From CAVPRW01 sp046727435 [NCBI: bacterium] (GTDB lineage Bacteria > Tectomicrobia > Entotheonellia > J063), in assembly GCA_046727435.1 (NCBI GenBank), contig JBKPCR010000462.1, positions 1 through 21,363 on the forward strand: 21,363 bases of DNA, in the 5' to 3' direction. The position numbers and the translations under genes were made by a program. Positions 1 through 8,670 of this stretch are shown here, one piece after another. A model generated the notes under the pieces. It worked only from the letters and a program-made list of their open reading frames with translations, was not told where the DNA came from and did no database searches. Positions within the stretch are counted from its first letter, which is position 1. Every line of letters begins with the position of its first letter.

Positions 1-971
1 GGGGTGCGGTAGGCAATCACTTCTTTGCCTAGCTCGAACATTTCATGTAGGTTTTCCTTCCAGTCGGTAATGAGTAGGGTCCCAATGCCGGTCGCCTCAA
101 ACAAGCGCATGTTGTTGGCGAAAGGAGGAATGTTCCCATGATGGTTTAACGTCAAAAGAGAATTGCGGAGCACCTGATACATCTCCCTTCCCCAGGCTGG
201 ACCGACGTAAGAGCGATGAATGTAAGAGGATGCTGGTAGATTGCTCACATCAGACGACCATACCTGCACCTGAGACATGCTGCATATATGTTCAAGCCAT
301 TGAATCCTTGTGCTATGAACAGGCTGAAAGGATCCGACAAAACTGGCTGGAATATTTTTCTCTCCGTCCATCAGGGAAGATAGGATGTGCGGTTCAAAAC
401 CCAGGCGGATCATCACGGCGGGAATTTGCCTTGAGCGAAGCCATTGCACCATGGGAGGAAACGAGGAAACTACTAGGTCGTAAACAGTCCAGTCCTCGGT
501 GTCGGAGAGTTGGGTGGCTGCATGCTGCCCTATCAAAAGTCGAAAATAGCCCTTCATCTCCCGGAGAAAGTGGCTACTGAGTGCATTCATCGCCAGGTTG
601 AGCACGACATCTGGCTTGTAGTACCTAATCTGTGCCGCCAAGATATCGTACAACCAATGGTTCCCTCGTGCTCGCGAAGCCCACGGAACTATTCCTCGGC
701 GCCAGCGGAACTGCCATCGCCAATCCCGCCGGAGTTTCAACCCATGCTCCTTGGCCCACGCCTTCTGCATAAGTTCGTTATTTAGATAGATATCATGCGC
801 CTCATGGCTGAGTTTCTTCAGATTGTTGGAGTAAAAACCAGCGTGGCCGAACAAGCTCTCGAGGTGAACCTGTATCTGTTCTCGGTAGGGCTTTTCTTCC
901 AAACCCGGGTGCTTGGTATAGAGCCAATTCAGGAATTCAGGATAATCCGTGTCAAGGATAAGGAAACGCAT
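1..971 (-). CDS. CgeB-like family 1 glycosyltransferase, partial (C-terminus beyond left edge)
   Basis: An open frame starts at ATG 971 and runs uninterrupted for 323 codons off the left edge. The N-terminus (MRFLILDTDYPEFLNWLY) and the motif PPFANNMRLFEATGIGT at about residues 282-298, followed by a Trp-Lys-Glu-Asn-Leu segment, resemble the C-terminal donor-binding half of CgeB-like glycosyltransferases (Glyco_trans_1_2), in which an N-x-R-x-F/xE-x-x-x-x-G pattern binds the nucleotide sugar. FVGSFQPVHSTR near residue 211 fits the hinge where the second Rossmann domain begins. No signal peptide or membrane segment is seen, so it is probably cytoplasmic. The start lies 12 bases after the ABC ATPase stop, so the two are probably co-transcribed. 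Shine-Dalgarno pairing is weak. Family membership is fairly clear from the motif; the sugar donor and acceptor cannot be told. Confidence 0.78.
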   Translation of the reverse strand, partial: MRFLILDTDYPEFLNWLYTKHPGLEEKPYREQIQVHLESLFGHAGFYSNNLKKLSHEAHDIYLNNELMQKAWAKEHGLKLRRDWRWQFRWRRGIVPWASRARGNHWLYDILAAQIRYYKPDVVLNLAMNALSSHFLREMKGYFRLLIGQHAATQLSDTEDWTVYDLVVSSFPPMVQWLRSRQIPAVMIRLGFEPHILSSLMDGEKNIPASFVGSFQPVHSTRIQWLEHICSMSQVQVWSSDVSNLPASSYIHRSYVGPAWGREMYQVLRNSLLTLNHHGNIPPFANNMRLFEATGIGTLLITDWKENLHEMFELGKEVIAYRT

Positions 972-983
972 ATGTATTCACCG

Positions 984-2279
984 CTACACGGTATCCAGAG
1001 AAGTTAGCACGGGGGTTCTGACGCTCCACTTGTGTTTTACCAAAAACCCGTCTTCATGGGTCTTCAATTGGCCTGTGCCAAAATAGTCGCCAGCAGCAAC
1101 ATCGACATAGCCGGCCTGTTGCACCCAATCGACGATCTCGCCTCCAACGGTCGAAAATAGATTAAACACATACCGCCCTGGCGCCAGCGGCAATTCCGGT
1201 ATGTGGCATACGACCTCTCCGCTTGCAGGGAGAACAGCAAACGGACTCCCACTACCTTCGCTCGAACAGGTAAACATAAATTGACCTAGGCTTGTATAAA
1301 ACGTGATATGGATGTCCAGTAGGGAAACGGGCTGGTGATCTCGTGCGCGATAGGAGACCACGATCCCAATGTCCTGTCCGCAAAGCGCCGTATCGATGCG
1401 GCGCCCTTTGTCGTCCACGATGTAGACCTTGACGAACCGGATCTTACCTGTTCCCTGACGATCTTTGCGCTCCTCAAGAGATGCCAGCGAGGCCTGGGAA
1501 GTTTCAGCCACGTATCTCCTCACGACCTCTGTGGGCAAACCTTCCCCAATGATTTGACCAGCACTCAACAGGCAAGCTCTGGAGCAAAGTCCCTGGACCG
1601 CGGCCATATTATGGCTTACAAACAGAACGGTCCTTCCCTGCCTTGCTATATCCGCCATTTTACCCAGGCACTTCTTTTGAAACGCGACATCGCCCACCGC
1701 GAGCACTTCATCAACGACGAGAATCTCCGGCTCCAAATGAGCCGCCACGGCAAAGGCCAAACGGACATACATCCCGCTGGAATAGCGCTTTACGGGAGTA
1801 TCGATAAATTTTTCGGTTTCCGCGAAGGCGACGATCTCGTCGAACTTGCGGTTGATCTCCGCCCTCCTCATGCCCAGTATTGCTCCGTTCAGGTAAACGT
1901 TTTCGCGACCGGTGAGCTCCGCATGGAAGCCAGTGCCCACCTCCAGTAAGGATCCTACGCGCCCGTAGATCTCCGCCCTCCCGCTCGTGGGCTCGGTGAT
2001 CCGCGACAGGATCTTCAGGAGGGTACTTTTCCCCGCACCGTTTCGTCCGACAAGACCGACGACTTCGCCTTGTTTGACTTCAAAGGAAAGGTCCCTGAGG
2101 GCCCAGATAGTATCGATCGAAGACTCAGGTGGGAGCTGATGAGAGTAACGGCCATTGCGGCTGAAGAGCGACTTAACGCTGTGCACAAGTTGATCACGAA
2201 GCGTATCGTGACGATGTTTCAACACACCGATCTTGTATAGCTTGGAGAGGCGCTCCGCTCGAATAACGATGTCGCTCAT
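984..2279 (-). CDS. wzt-like: Polysaccharide ABC exporter ATP-binding subunit, Wzt-like, with C-terminal extension
   Basis: A protein of 431 residues. The nucleotide-binding domain has Walker A GLVGRNGAGKST (75-86), signature YSSGM (166-170), Walker B EILVVDEVLAVGD (184-196) and the switch His in SHN (223). The GRVGSLLEVGTGFHAELTGREN segment after the Walker A strand is typical of the O-antigen and teichoic-acid exporter ATPases (Wzt, TagH, KpsT group). Residues from about 270 to 431 form an extra domain rich in beta strands, placed like the Wzt C-terminal carbohydrate-binding domain that selects finished polysaccharide. The start ATG overlaps the upstream stop as ATGA, with GGAG 7 bases ahead. 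No Wzm permease is present in the window, so the partner must lie further left or elsewhere. The family call is firm; the substrate is inferred from context. Confidence 0.92.
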   Translation of the reverse strand: MSDIVIRAERLSKLYKIGVLKHRHDTLRDQLVHSVKSLFSRNGRYSHQLPPESSIDTIWALRDLSFEVKQGEVVGLVGRNGAGKSTLLKILSRITEPTSGRAEIYGRVGSLLEVGTGFHAELTGRENVYLNGAILGMRRAEINRKFDEIVAFAETEKFIDTPVKRYSSGMYVRLAFAVAAHLEPEILVVDEVLAVGDVAFQKKCLGKMADIARQGRTVLFVSHNMAAVQGLCSRACLLSAGQIIGEGLPTEVVRRYVAETSQASLASLEERKDRQGTGKIRFVKVYIVDDKGRRIDTALCGQDIGIVVSYRARDHQPVSLLDIHITFYTSLGQFMFTCSSEGSGSPFAVLPASGEVVCHIPELPLAPGRYVFNLFSTVGGEIVDWVQQAGYVDVAAGDYFGTGQLKTHEDGFLVKHKWSVRTPVLTSLDTV

Positions 2280-4486
2280 CGTGCCACTCCGTCCCCATCC
2301 TTTACAGCATGAGTCTGCAGTGGTGGCGCGGAGTCTGTGACCGAGGGATCTACAAGTTTCTTAGCTCTCAGTGCCCTTCCTGTACTGATCTCGAAGACGA
2401 AGCGGTCGGTCAAATTCCCATAATTGGGGTCGAAGGGATTGGAACGGAAATCCCAAGTCCAAACCTGAATGTCGTATTGCATGATCCTCTCGCCAGGTTG
2501 AGCCTTCTTGTTGTAGGCGGAAGCAGCGGTACTCAGGAACTTTTTGCAGATCTCGACATCGCCAGGCCCATCCTCAAAGCACTTCTCAAGGAAAGGCGCG
2601 TAGCGGTTGTCCAGAGCGAGTGCGCCGATCGTATCTTCGAGACGCGCACGGGTGATTATGCCAGACTCGCGCTGTGCGAATACCTTCCGGTACTCGACTT
2701 TCCCCGACGTATCTGAACCCGAGTAGAGATGCCACGAGGTAAATGGATAAAACTCGATGCGGTAGAACCAACAGAGGAGCGCAACTAGGATTATTCCGGA
2801 GACCGTTAAAGCGTAACCGAAGCCTCGGACAGCGTCGCCTGTTGGGGTGACGCTAGCCGGATCACCTTCCTCTAAAGGCTGGACTGGACAGTGGGAGTCG
2901 CACCAGAGTAACTTCAGACGGTTACGGGCCACGTAGCCGTAGACCAACGCACCTAAGGAGGAGATCCCTGGTAGGAACAGCCAAGGCGCCAGCGGCCACA
3001 ACACCGGTAGTGCTAAGGCAATCCGTCGGTAGCCGTAAAACCCGCGATAAGCCTGCCCTCGGAAGATGACATACATCTCCTCTTCCAGATCTCTGCGCGC
3101 CAGATTGAGCATGTGACTACGATTGTATTCGTTTAGGTCCAAGCGCCGGAAGTCGAGGAATTCGAGCCGAGTGAAGAGGTCAAAGCCAGCGAGCAAACGA
3201 ACCGTCCGACGACAAAGAGGACAGAGGCCATCGTAGAGGACCTGAAGCCGGCCACGTTTGATCATAAGCCGGCTGCCGATTGTTTTTCGGATCTGGGTGA
3301 AATCAAAGAAGACTAGCTGGAGAAGAATGAGATCTAAGAATAAAATTCTCTGAAAGAGAAAGATACCAATATGCATCATTATCGCTGCAAAAGGGAAAAT
3401 CCGCCGAGCAATGTGGGAGAGTAAGACCAATCCGAATAATGTTTCACCGAAAAGAGTAAATAAGCCCATCAAAGAGAACAAGATGTCAGGGGCATGGGTG
3501 AGATGCAAAGATAAAGCCCAGTCGAACTCCCTCGGAGTTAGAGTGTCAAAATAGAGCATACTCCTCATATTAGTTGGATTCCACCAGAAAAAGCCCCCAT
3601 CCTGCAATTTACTTAGCCCATTCGCCATGTAAGGCAACGCAATCATCACCCAGCAGACATAGCGCGACCAACCGTAGACAGGGGAAGCGCGACCGGCGTC
3701 AGGTACAGTTTGGCCCTGGTAGATTTTCCGCAAGCGATCGACTGACCAACTGTCGCCGCAGGGCGAAAAACATAGGACCAGCATGACGTAGAGCGGCACC
3801 AAATTTTGGTGCCAGAAAAAACTGTGGTCTATAAGAATGCCAAGCAGCAAAAAGTAACACAATGCTCCTAAGGGGAGCACAACGCGCGTTCGCCAACCGA
3901 CCAATCCGAGGAACAGAAGAAGTTCCGTCAATAATTGGAAAGCCCTGAGGCTCATCTCACTCGTAACCAATCCCTCAAAACCGATGGGAAGGGCATAAAG
4001 ATAGCCGAGCATCCCCCTGGGGTGGCGCATCTCCGCTGCGAGCCACGCGACGCTTCCTAAATCCTCCCAAAGTGTTGTGAGAAGTAGGATGGAGCAAGTC
4101 CACATTCTGATCGCGCCCAAGGAGCCTGGCGTCGCTTCACCCACAATCCTCCGGATGAAGGCTGGGCTACTGATCACCAGCACGATGAGCCAGAATCCAA
4201 GACCGCTCAGCAAACCGGTAATGCTCACTTTGTCCCACTTCTGTAAGTAGTGGCTCACAGAAAACTCCGCCTGCCCGAGAATCATGCGGTTGAGGAACGA
4301 CCAACTCTCACCGCGATAGGCGCTCTCAATGACTGGTGGTACAAGCAGCTGTGCGAAAACGATCCACAGCCCCAGCGAGAGCAGCATGAGGACCAGCAGC
4401 AAGCGGACACGGCCTATCCGCATCACGAAATTAGGGCTGTGCTTCAGTGGTGCACCCGCATAGGGTTTCTCAGTAGCCTGCCACAT
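2276..4486 (-). CDS. HTTM (vitamin K-dependent carboxylase-like) membrane protein fused to a DCC/DUF393 thiol-disulfide domain
   Basis: A protein of 736 residues. Residues about 25-400 contain many hydrophobic helices with conserved-looking Trp/His segments (LIDHSFFWHQNLVPLYVM, 218-235; ANGLSKLQDGGFFW, 288-301), as in HTTM proteins, the bacterial relatives of vitamin K-dependent gamma-carboxylase. A DCC domain follows: LYDGLCPLCRR (417-427) carries the YDGxCPxC signature with Cys 422 and Cys 425, and the domain runs to about 525. One more membrane helix (558-575) leads into a soluble C-terminal domain of about 160 residues that I do not recognise. The start has AAGGA 8 bases upstream, lying across the stop of the preceding gene, and the end overlaps the ABC ATPase by ATGA, so the genes look translationally coupled. 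Enzymatic role unknown; membrane redox or modification chemistry on the exported product is inference. Confidence 0.85.
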   Translation of the reverse strand: MWQATEKPYAGAPLKHSPNFVMRIGRVRLLLVLMLLSLGLWIVFAQLLVPPVIESAYRGESWSFLNRMILGQAEFSVSHYLQKWDKVSITGLLSGLGFWLIVLVISSPAFIRRIVGEATPGSLGAIRMWTCSILLLTTLWEDLGSVAWLAAEMRHPRGMLGYLYALPIGFEGLVTSEMSLRAFQLLTELLLFLGLVGWRTRVVLPLGALCYFLLLGILIDHSFFWHQNLVPLYVMLVLCFSPCGDSWSVDRLRKIYQGQTVPDAGRASPVYGWSRYVCWVMIALPYMANGLSKLQDGGFFWWNPTNMRSMLYFDTLTPREFDWALSLHLTHAPDILFSLMGLFTLFGETLFGLVLLSHIARRIFPFAAIMMHIGIFLFQRILFLDLILLQLVFFDFTQIRKTIGSRLMIKRGRLQVLYDGLCPLCRRTVRLLAGFDLFTRLEFLDFRRLDLNEYNRSHMLNLARRDLEEEMYVIFRGQAYRGFYGYRRIALALPVLWPLAPWLFLPGISSLGALVYGYVARNRLKLLWCDSHCPVQPLEEGDPASVTPTGDAVRGFGYALTVSGIILVALLCWFYRIEFYPFTSWHLYSGSDTSGKVEYRKVFAQRESGIITRARLEDTIGALALDNRYAPFLEKCFEDGPGDVEICKKFLSTAASAYNKKAQPGERIMQYDIQVWTWDFRSNPFDPNYGNLTDRFVFEISTGRALRAKKLVDPSVTDSAPPLQTHAVKDGDGVAR

Positions 4487-4496
4487 GATTTTTCCT

Positions 4497-6197
4497 TCAA
4501 GGTAGATCGGTCCTGCTTACCCTTGTTAGGGGAGCCTGGTGTTCGCTTTGATCCTTTATACAATAGGGTTCGATAGAGATCGACTCGTCACTTTGTGGCC
4601 TCACCCAGAGCAGTTGGCTTAAAGGACCGTCACGCGTCACATGCCTTACTGGCCCCCATCTAAATTCTAGTGGGGGCTTGCAGGCCCCCCGCGACCCAAA
4701 ATTCTCCTCTGCCTCCGTATCAGGCCGGTAGATGGGTGCAACCCCACCAAAGCGGAACGCCCAAAATCTGCTTCGCACTTCCGGCGGCCATGCAGCTGCC
4801 AGGCGAACTATGAGCTCATAGGGGCGTCGCGGACCCAAGCTGCGCTCCGGTAGTACAACTGCGGCCACGGTAATACCATCTTTGGCGGAGACGTGGGCTT
4901 GGAGGGCTGCACCTATGGCCGACATCTGTTGTCGTTCACGAATAGCCGACCAGACTTCTGTGAATGTCGCATTTCCTGCAACGAAGCCAACAAGGAGAAT
5001 GGGAACAGCCCAGAAGCGCTGGCGAACCAAACTGAGGCTTACGAGAACTATGAGTGCAGCTGTAATCGGGAGGAGCGGGAGCTCAAATCGGGAGGACATC
5101 CCGTCGCCGGGATTCCAGGGAATGCGGGCCATGGCGACGGTGGGCAGGAGGCCGGCGACGAGTGCCACAGCGAGCGGGAGAACATCTTGCTTACCGATGA
5201 TATGCCTTGATGGAGGCGGAGCATGATGCTGAGCATTTCGGCTGCCATAGAGCAGCAAGCCCGCCACAAGAGCGCCGTATGCGGCAGCCAGAACGCCTGA
5301 CTTTGAGAGCAGGGTTACTTCCCCCAACGAGTTCACAAAGCCACCTGCGACACTACGCCAGATCCCTTCCGCTACCTTGAAAGGGAAACGGGCGAGATGG
5401 GCTGTGCCGAGCGTGAAGACATAGAAGGGCTTGTATTCCGACCCCGTTGGTCGGGCCGTGTAATCCGCTACTATGAAATAGATCGCATAGGCAACACCCG
5501 CGGTAAGGATTGAGATCAAGATAGCGCGCCAAGCTCGAACTCTTGTTTCGGGATCGGGTGCACGCCATGCATACGACAAGAAGAAGATAACCATAACAAT
5601 GACAACGGGCAGTGCGTATTCCGTGACGAGTATCCCGAAACCCAGCATCGGCAGGCTCACACCAAGCGCCGCCAGCCCAACACGGCCATCAGCCCGCACA
5701 AAACGGAGTAACAAGAGCAAGGCGCCGTAACTCAGCACGACGCTCAGCAACGAGGCGAGCGCGATGTTGGCGGTCACCAGTTGCACTTTGCTGATGATCG
5801 GGGCGGCCGTGACACAGCCGACCACCAGGGCGTAGGGTCGCAAATTGGGGAAGAGGGACGTCCAGAGCAGGGCCGACATTATACCGAAGATTGGCCAGAG
5901 AAGCGCCTGCGCCACGAACGAGGCACGCCAGAATGCGGGCTCAGACGTGGCGAGTAGTGACCACACGCTTGCCATGACGGGTCGATCAGCTTCGCTGGCC
6001 GCAATCATACCTGTGCCGTGCTCCCTTATTAGGAGCCACAGCCACGCATCATCCCAAATGGGGAAAGCCCAAATCGCGCCAATCGTAAGCGGCACGCAGA
6101 TCAAAACCAGTGCGAGCACCGAAGCACTCGCTCTCCAGAATGGGGGAGCTAGAAAACCGAACCTGCGATCGTTAAACATCGGCCACACGTTTGACAA
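4497..6197 (-). CDS. GT-C-like polytopic membrane protein, probable lipid-linked sugar transferase
   Basis: A protein of 566 residues with about 10-11 strongly hydrophobic segments between residues 22 and 400, then a soluble tail of about 160 residues. Just after the first helix lies FPIWDDAWLWLL, with Asp 49 and Asp 50 in the first extracytoplasmic loop, which is where GT-C transferases keep their catalytic acidic residues. A later SSRFELPLLP loop also resembles uncharacterised O-antigen or GT39-like membrane proteins. The frame begins at TTG (6197) with GAGG 5 bases upstream; an internal ATG at 6179 (residue 7) is the alternative. It ends 10 bases before the HTTM-DCC gene and follows the dehydrogenase gene by about 65 bases, consistent with one operon. 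If GT-C, it would use a polyprenyl-phosphate sugar on the outer face of the membrane, which fits the UbiA gene upstream. Fold is inferred, not proven. Confidence 0.65.
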   Translation of the reverse strand: MSNVWPMFNDRRFGFLAPPFWRASASVLALVLICVPLTIGAIWAFPIWDDAWLWLLIREHGTGMIAASEADRPVMASVWSLLATSEPAFWRASFVAQALLWPIFGIMSALLWTSLFPNLRPYALVVGCVTAAPIISKVQLVTANIALASLLSVVLSYGALLLLLRFVRADGRVGLAALGVSLPMLGFGILVTEYALPVVIVMVIFFLSYAWRAPDPETRVRAWRAILISILTAGVAYAIYFIVADYTARPTGSEYKPFYVFTLGTAHLARFPFKVAEGIWRSVAGGFVNSLGEVTLLSKSGVLAAAYGALVAGLLLYGSRNAQHHAPPPSRHIIGKQDVLPLAVALVAGLLPTVAMARIPWNPGDGMSSRFELPLLPITAALIVLVSLSLVRQRFWAVPILLVGFVAGNATFTEVWSAIRERQQMSAIGAALQAHVSAKDGITVAAVVLPERSLGPRRPYELIVRLAAAWPPEVRSRFWAFRFGGVAPIYRPDTEAEENFGSRGACKPPLEFRWGPVRHVTRDGPLSQLLWVRPQSDESISIEPYCIKDQSEHQAPLTRVSRTDLP

Positions 6198-6262
6198 GAA
6201 GGCCTCATGAGGGCCAGAGATTTTGACCAGTGATAAAGGCCTTGTGCTTACGTTGTGAGAAA

Positions 6263-7843
6263 TTACAAGAGCTGATCCACAATATATTCGGCGGTCCGGA
6301 TAGCCAGTGCAACCATGGTCAGGGTAGGGTTAACAGCACCGGAGCTAACGAAGTTGCTGCCACCCACCACGAACAGGTTAGGGGTGCCATGGATCTTGCC
6401 AAATAGGTCGACAACGCTGTCCCGCGCGTCATGCCCCATACGACACGTGCCCATGTGGTGGTGGCCAGAGCTGAAATCCTCAGCACGGACGAACGTTGCC
6501 TCATCGGCGCCTGTGGCGGCCATGAAGCGGTCGAAGAGCTTACATGCAAAGCCATAGCTCTCATGGTCAAAGGCTATGCTTTCATAATGCGCATGCGCAT
6601 AGGGGTCGCCATAGCGGTCGCACTGCTCCGATCGCGTTACGTATTTCTGCGGACTTGGGGTGGATTCCGCCTGTAGGACGATGGAACGCCAATGCTGCTG
6701 CGTGTTCAGGGACTCGACGATCTCTGGGCCTGTCTGCAGTTCCTTTGGGACGTCATTGTGAAACGTCACACGATTCGAAAAAAAATGGCTCGAAAACTGG
6801 ATCATCACACCCCCGTGCTTTCCACGGTTTGGGGGGGCAAGGAATTGATGAGTCTGTCCCGTATACCCACCGAAGCGACCGGGATGAAAATGATCTTTGT
6901 AATGCAGATGACCCGACCAGATGTGGTGGAACATGAGGTGCTTGCCTACATGTCCGCCGTCATTTCCCACGCCGTCAGGGTGGCGCTCACTCATAGATAA
7001 AAGGAGCAGACGTGCCGATTCTAGTGCACCGGCGGCAACAATGATGACCTTGGCACTGTGTTCTCTCTCCGTCGCTTCGTCATTGGGTTGATAAATGAGG
7101 GCTCTGCCCTGTCCGGTCCTATCCACGATAAGCCTTCGCACGGAAGTGTTGGAATGCACCCTGCAGCGGCCGGTTTCGATCGCGCGCAGGAGATGGTAAT
7201 TCGGGGAGTAGCGGGCGCCGATTGGACAGACCCGACACGTGCCGAAGTTCATGCACCCCGGTCGCTCCTCATAAGCCGCTCGCGTCCTGGCCTGCGGAGT
7301 GGTATGCAGCACGACACCGTGTTGCCGCAGCCTTTCGGCGAATATAGCATCGTCATAGCTCAATTCGAACGGTGGCAGGGGATATGGGTTAGACCGCCTG
7401 GGAGCGAACGGGTTGTCCGCATCCGTGCCCGATACCCCAAGCAAGGCTTCTGCCTTGCAATAGTAAGGCTCTAGGTCATCATATGCCAATGGCCAGTCCT
7501 CACCATAGCCATACAAGGTTCGCGTTTTGAAGTCTTGGGGAAGCATTCGCAGTGTGACTGCCTGCCAAACTGTGGCGCTTCCACCTACGACCATGACGCG
7601 TTCATGATTGAGGTCACCTCCGTAGTCGCCTGAACGTGTCAGATTTTGCAGATCTTTGGGAAGGTCGTAGGACGGGTTGTGGTACAGATAGAGGATCTGC
7701 TCGCGAAACTGAGGGGCGTGCGGGTAAGCGTACTCCGGACCCTTTTCGAAGAGCTCCACATCATACCCTTTATTGGCCAGGTGGTACGCGATGGTCGTCC
7801 CGACGATACCCGATCCAACGACTGCTACGGTGCTTTCGGTCAT
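6263..7843 (-). CDS. GMC-family FAD-dependent sugar or alcohol dehydrogenase, catalytic subunit with Cys cluster
   Basis: From the preferred start (ATG 7843) the protein has 526 residues; an in-frame ATG at 7858 would add five. GGAAGGGG lies 5 bases before 7843, which decides the start. VAVVGSGIVGTT near the N-terminus is the FAD-binding Rossmann motif. The C-terminal block has HHHMGTCRMG and GSNFVSSGAVNPTLT, holding the catalytic His and Asn expected of GMC oxidoreductases. A cluster CMNFGTCRVCPIGARY (Cys about 197, 203 and 206) closely resembles the segment that ligates the 3Fe-4S cluster in membrane-associated FAD-glucose and gluconate dehydrogenases. It has no signal peptide; the Tat-signal protein directly upstream is the expected partner for piggy-back export. 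No cytochrome c subunit is seen nearby. The substrate is unknown; a sugar or lipid-linked sugar is inferred from context. Confidence 0.88.
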   Translation of the reverse strand: MTESTVAVVGSGIVGTTIAYHLANKGYDVELFEKGPEYAYPHAPQFREQILYLYHNPSYDLPKDLQNLTRSGDYGGDLNHERVMVVGGSATVWQAVTLRMLPQDFKTRTLYGYGEDWPLAYDDLEPYYCKAEALLGVSGTDADNPFAPRRSNPYPLPPFELSYDDAIFAERLRQHGVVLHTTPQARTRAAYEERPGCMNFGTCRVCPIGARYSPNYHLLRAIETGRCRVHSNTSVRRLIVDRTGQGRALIYQPNDEATEREHSAKVIIVAAGALESARLLLLSMSERHPDGVGNDGGHVGKHLMFHHIWSGHLHYKDHFHPGRFGGYTGQTHQFLAPPNRGKHGGVMIQFSSHFFSNRVTFHNDVPKELQTGPEIVESLNTQQHWRSIVLQAESTPSPQKYVTRSEQCDRYGDPYAHAHYESIAFDHESYGFACKLFDRFMAATGADEATFVRAEDFSSGHHHMGTCRMGHDARDSVVDLFGKIHGTPNLFVVGGSNFVSSGAVNPTLTMVALAIRTAEYIVDQLL

Positions 7844-7864
7844 CCGAACCCCTTCCATGCTCGC

Positions 7865-8494
7865 CTATGCAGGCGATGGGGCATGTCGTGTCTGGCTCGG
7901 TGCTTGTGTATATTGATCCAGGCCTCGTGGCGTGCCTGGCCAGGCTTCATACCCTAGCGCGGTCCAGGCGTCAGTTCTAGAGAAAAGCAAGAGGATGTCG
8001 CGTACAATATATTGGTCAAAAAGCAACCATTCCCTCTCAAGAACTGCGACTCGTACTCTCTGCCACCTTGTATTGGCGCTACGAACTTTTGGCACCTTCT
8101 CAAGCATCTTCTGCTGCATCTGTCGGCTACAGTCCACGAAATCACACCCAACGGAGCGCCTCGCGCGACGGTCAAGAGCTGCGGCGAATTGCTCATAAAG
8201 GGCCTTGTTCCCGCGCAAGTTCTCAGCGCGCCAGCGAAAGAATTCCTCGTAGTGAGCTATCTGCACCGGCAGGCCGGCTAGTGCTCTCGTCGCCAGCAGC
8301 AAGGTGTTGAGGACTCCTGCACTTAGCGGGCCCGTGGGCGCATCTTCTAGACCAGGAGACAGCAACCGAGCATAGAGCGCCCGGAACGCGGCCAGAAGCC
8401 AACCTTTAGCGCTTTGTGCTGCCAGCAGGACCGTAACGGCACTGACGCCAACCACAACGGAGAGCCTCAGGAACCCACGTCTTGTTAGGATCAT
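7865..8494 (-). CDS. Tat-signal small subunit, gluconate 2-dehydrogenase subunit 3-like
   Basis: From ATG 8494 the protein has 209 residues and opens with MILTRRGFLRLS followed by a hydrophobic stretch, a textbook twin-arginine signal. A GGGGGAGAGG tract 8 bases upstream supports this start; the frame stays open upstream to an alternative at 8545 that would bury the signal. The mature part is alpha-helical in character and ends with a Trp-Pro-Gly-x-Pro-Arg-Gly-Leu-Asp-Gln-Tyr-Thr segment like that of the gluconate 2-dehydrogenase subunit 3 family, the small gamma subunit that carries the flavin subunit through Tat and assembles with it. It lies 21 bases upstream of the GMC dehydrogenase. The pairing with the GMC gene makes the family call stronger than sequence alone would. 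Confidence 0.75.
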   Translation of the reverse strand: MILTRRGFLRLSVVVGVSAVTVLLAAQSAKGWLLAAFRALYARLLSPGLEDAPTGPLSAGVLNTLLLATRALAGLPVQIAHYEEFFRWRAENLRGNKALYEQFAAALDRRARRSVGCDFVDCSRQMQQKMLEKVPKVRSANTRWQRVRVAVLEREWLLFDQYIVRDILLLFSRTDAWTALGYEAWPGTPRGLDQYTQAPSQTRHAPSPA

Positions 8495-8670
8495 TGCGTG
8501 AGCCTCTCCCCCACTGGCAGGTCCATCAGGCAATACCACTGGCAACGTTCATCCAGCCCCGTCGCCTCGGTTAGCTGCATAGCGATGCTCGAGCCATGGT
8601 GACTCCGGGGCAATTCTGGGGCAGGTTGGCACAGTCTGTTCTGTGGATACAGCTCAAGGGCGAAGCTCTA

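Noticed and set aside
230-1007. Three plus-strand open frames (230-580, 510-785, 795-1007)
   Set aside because: They lie antisense to the uninterrupted 323-codon CgeB-like frame and show no family-like motifs.
1335-1949. Plus-strand open frame of 204 codons
   Set aside because: It is antisense to the ABC ATPase, whose motifs are unambiguous.
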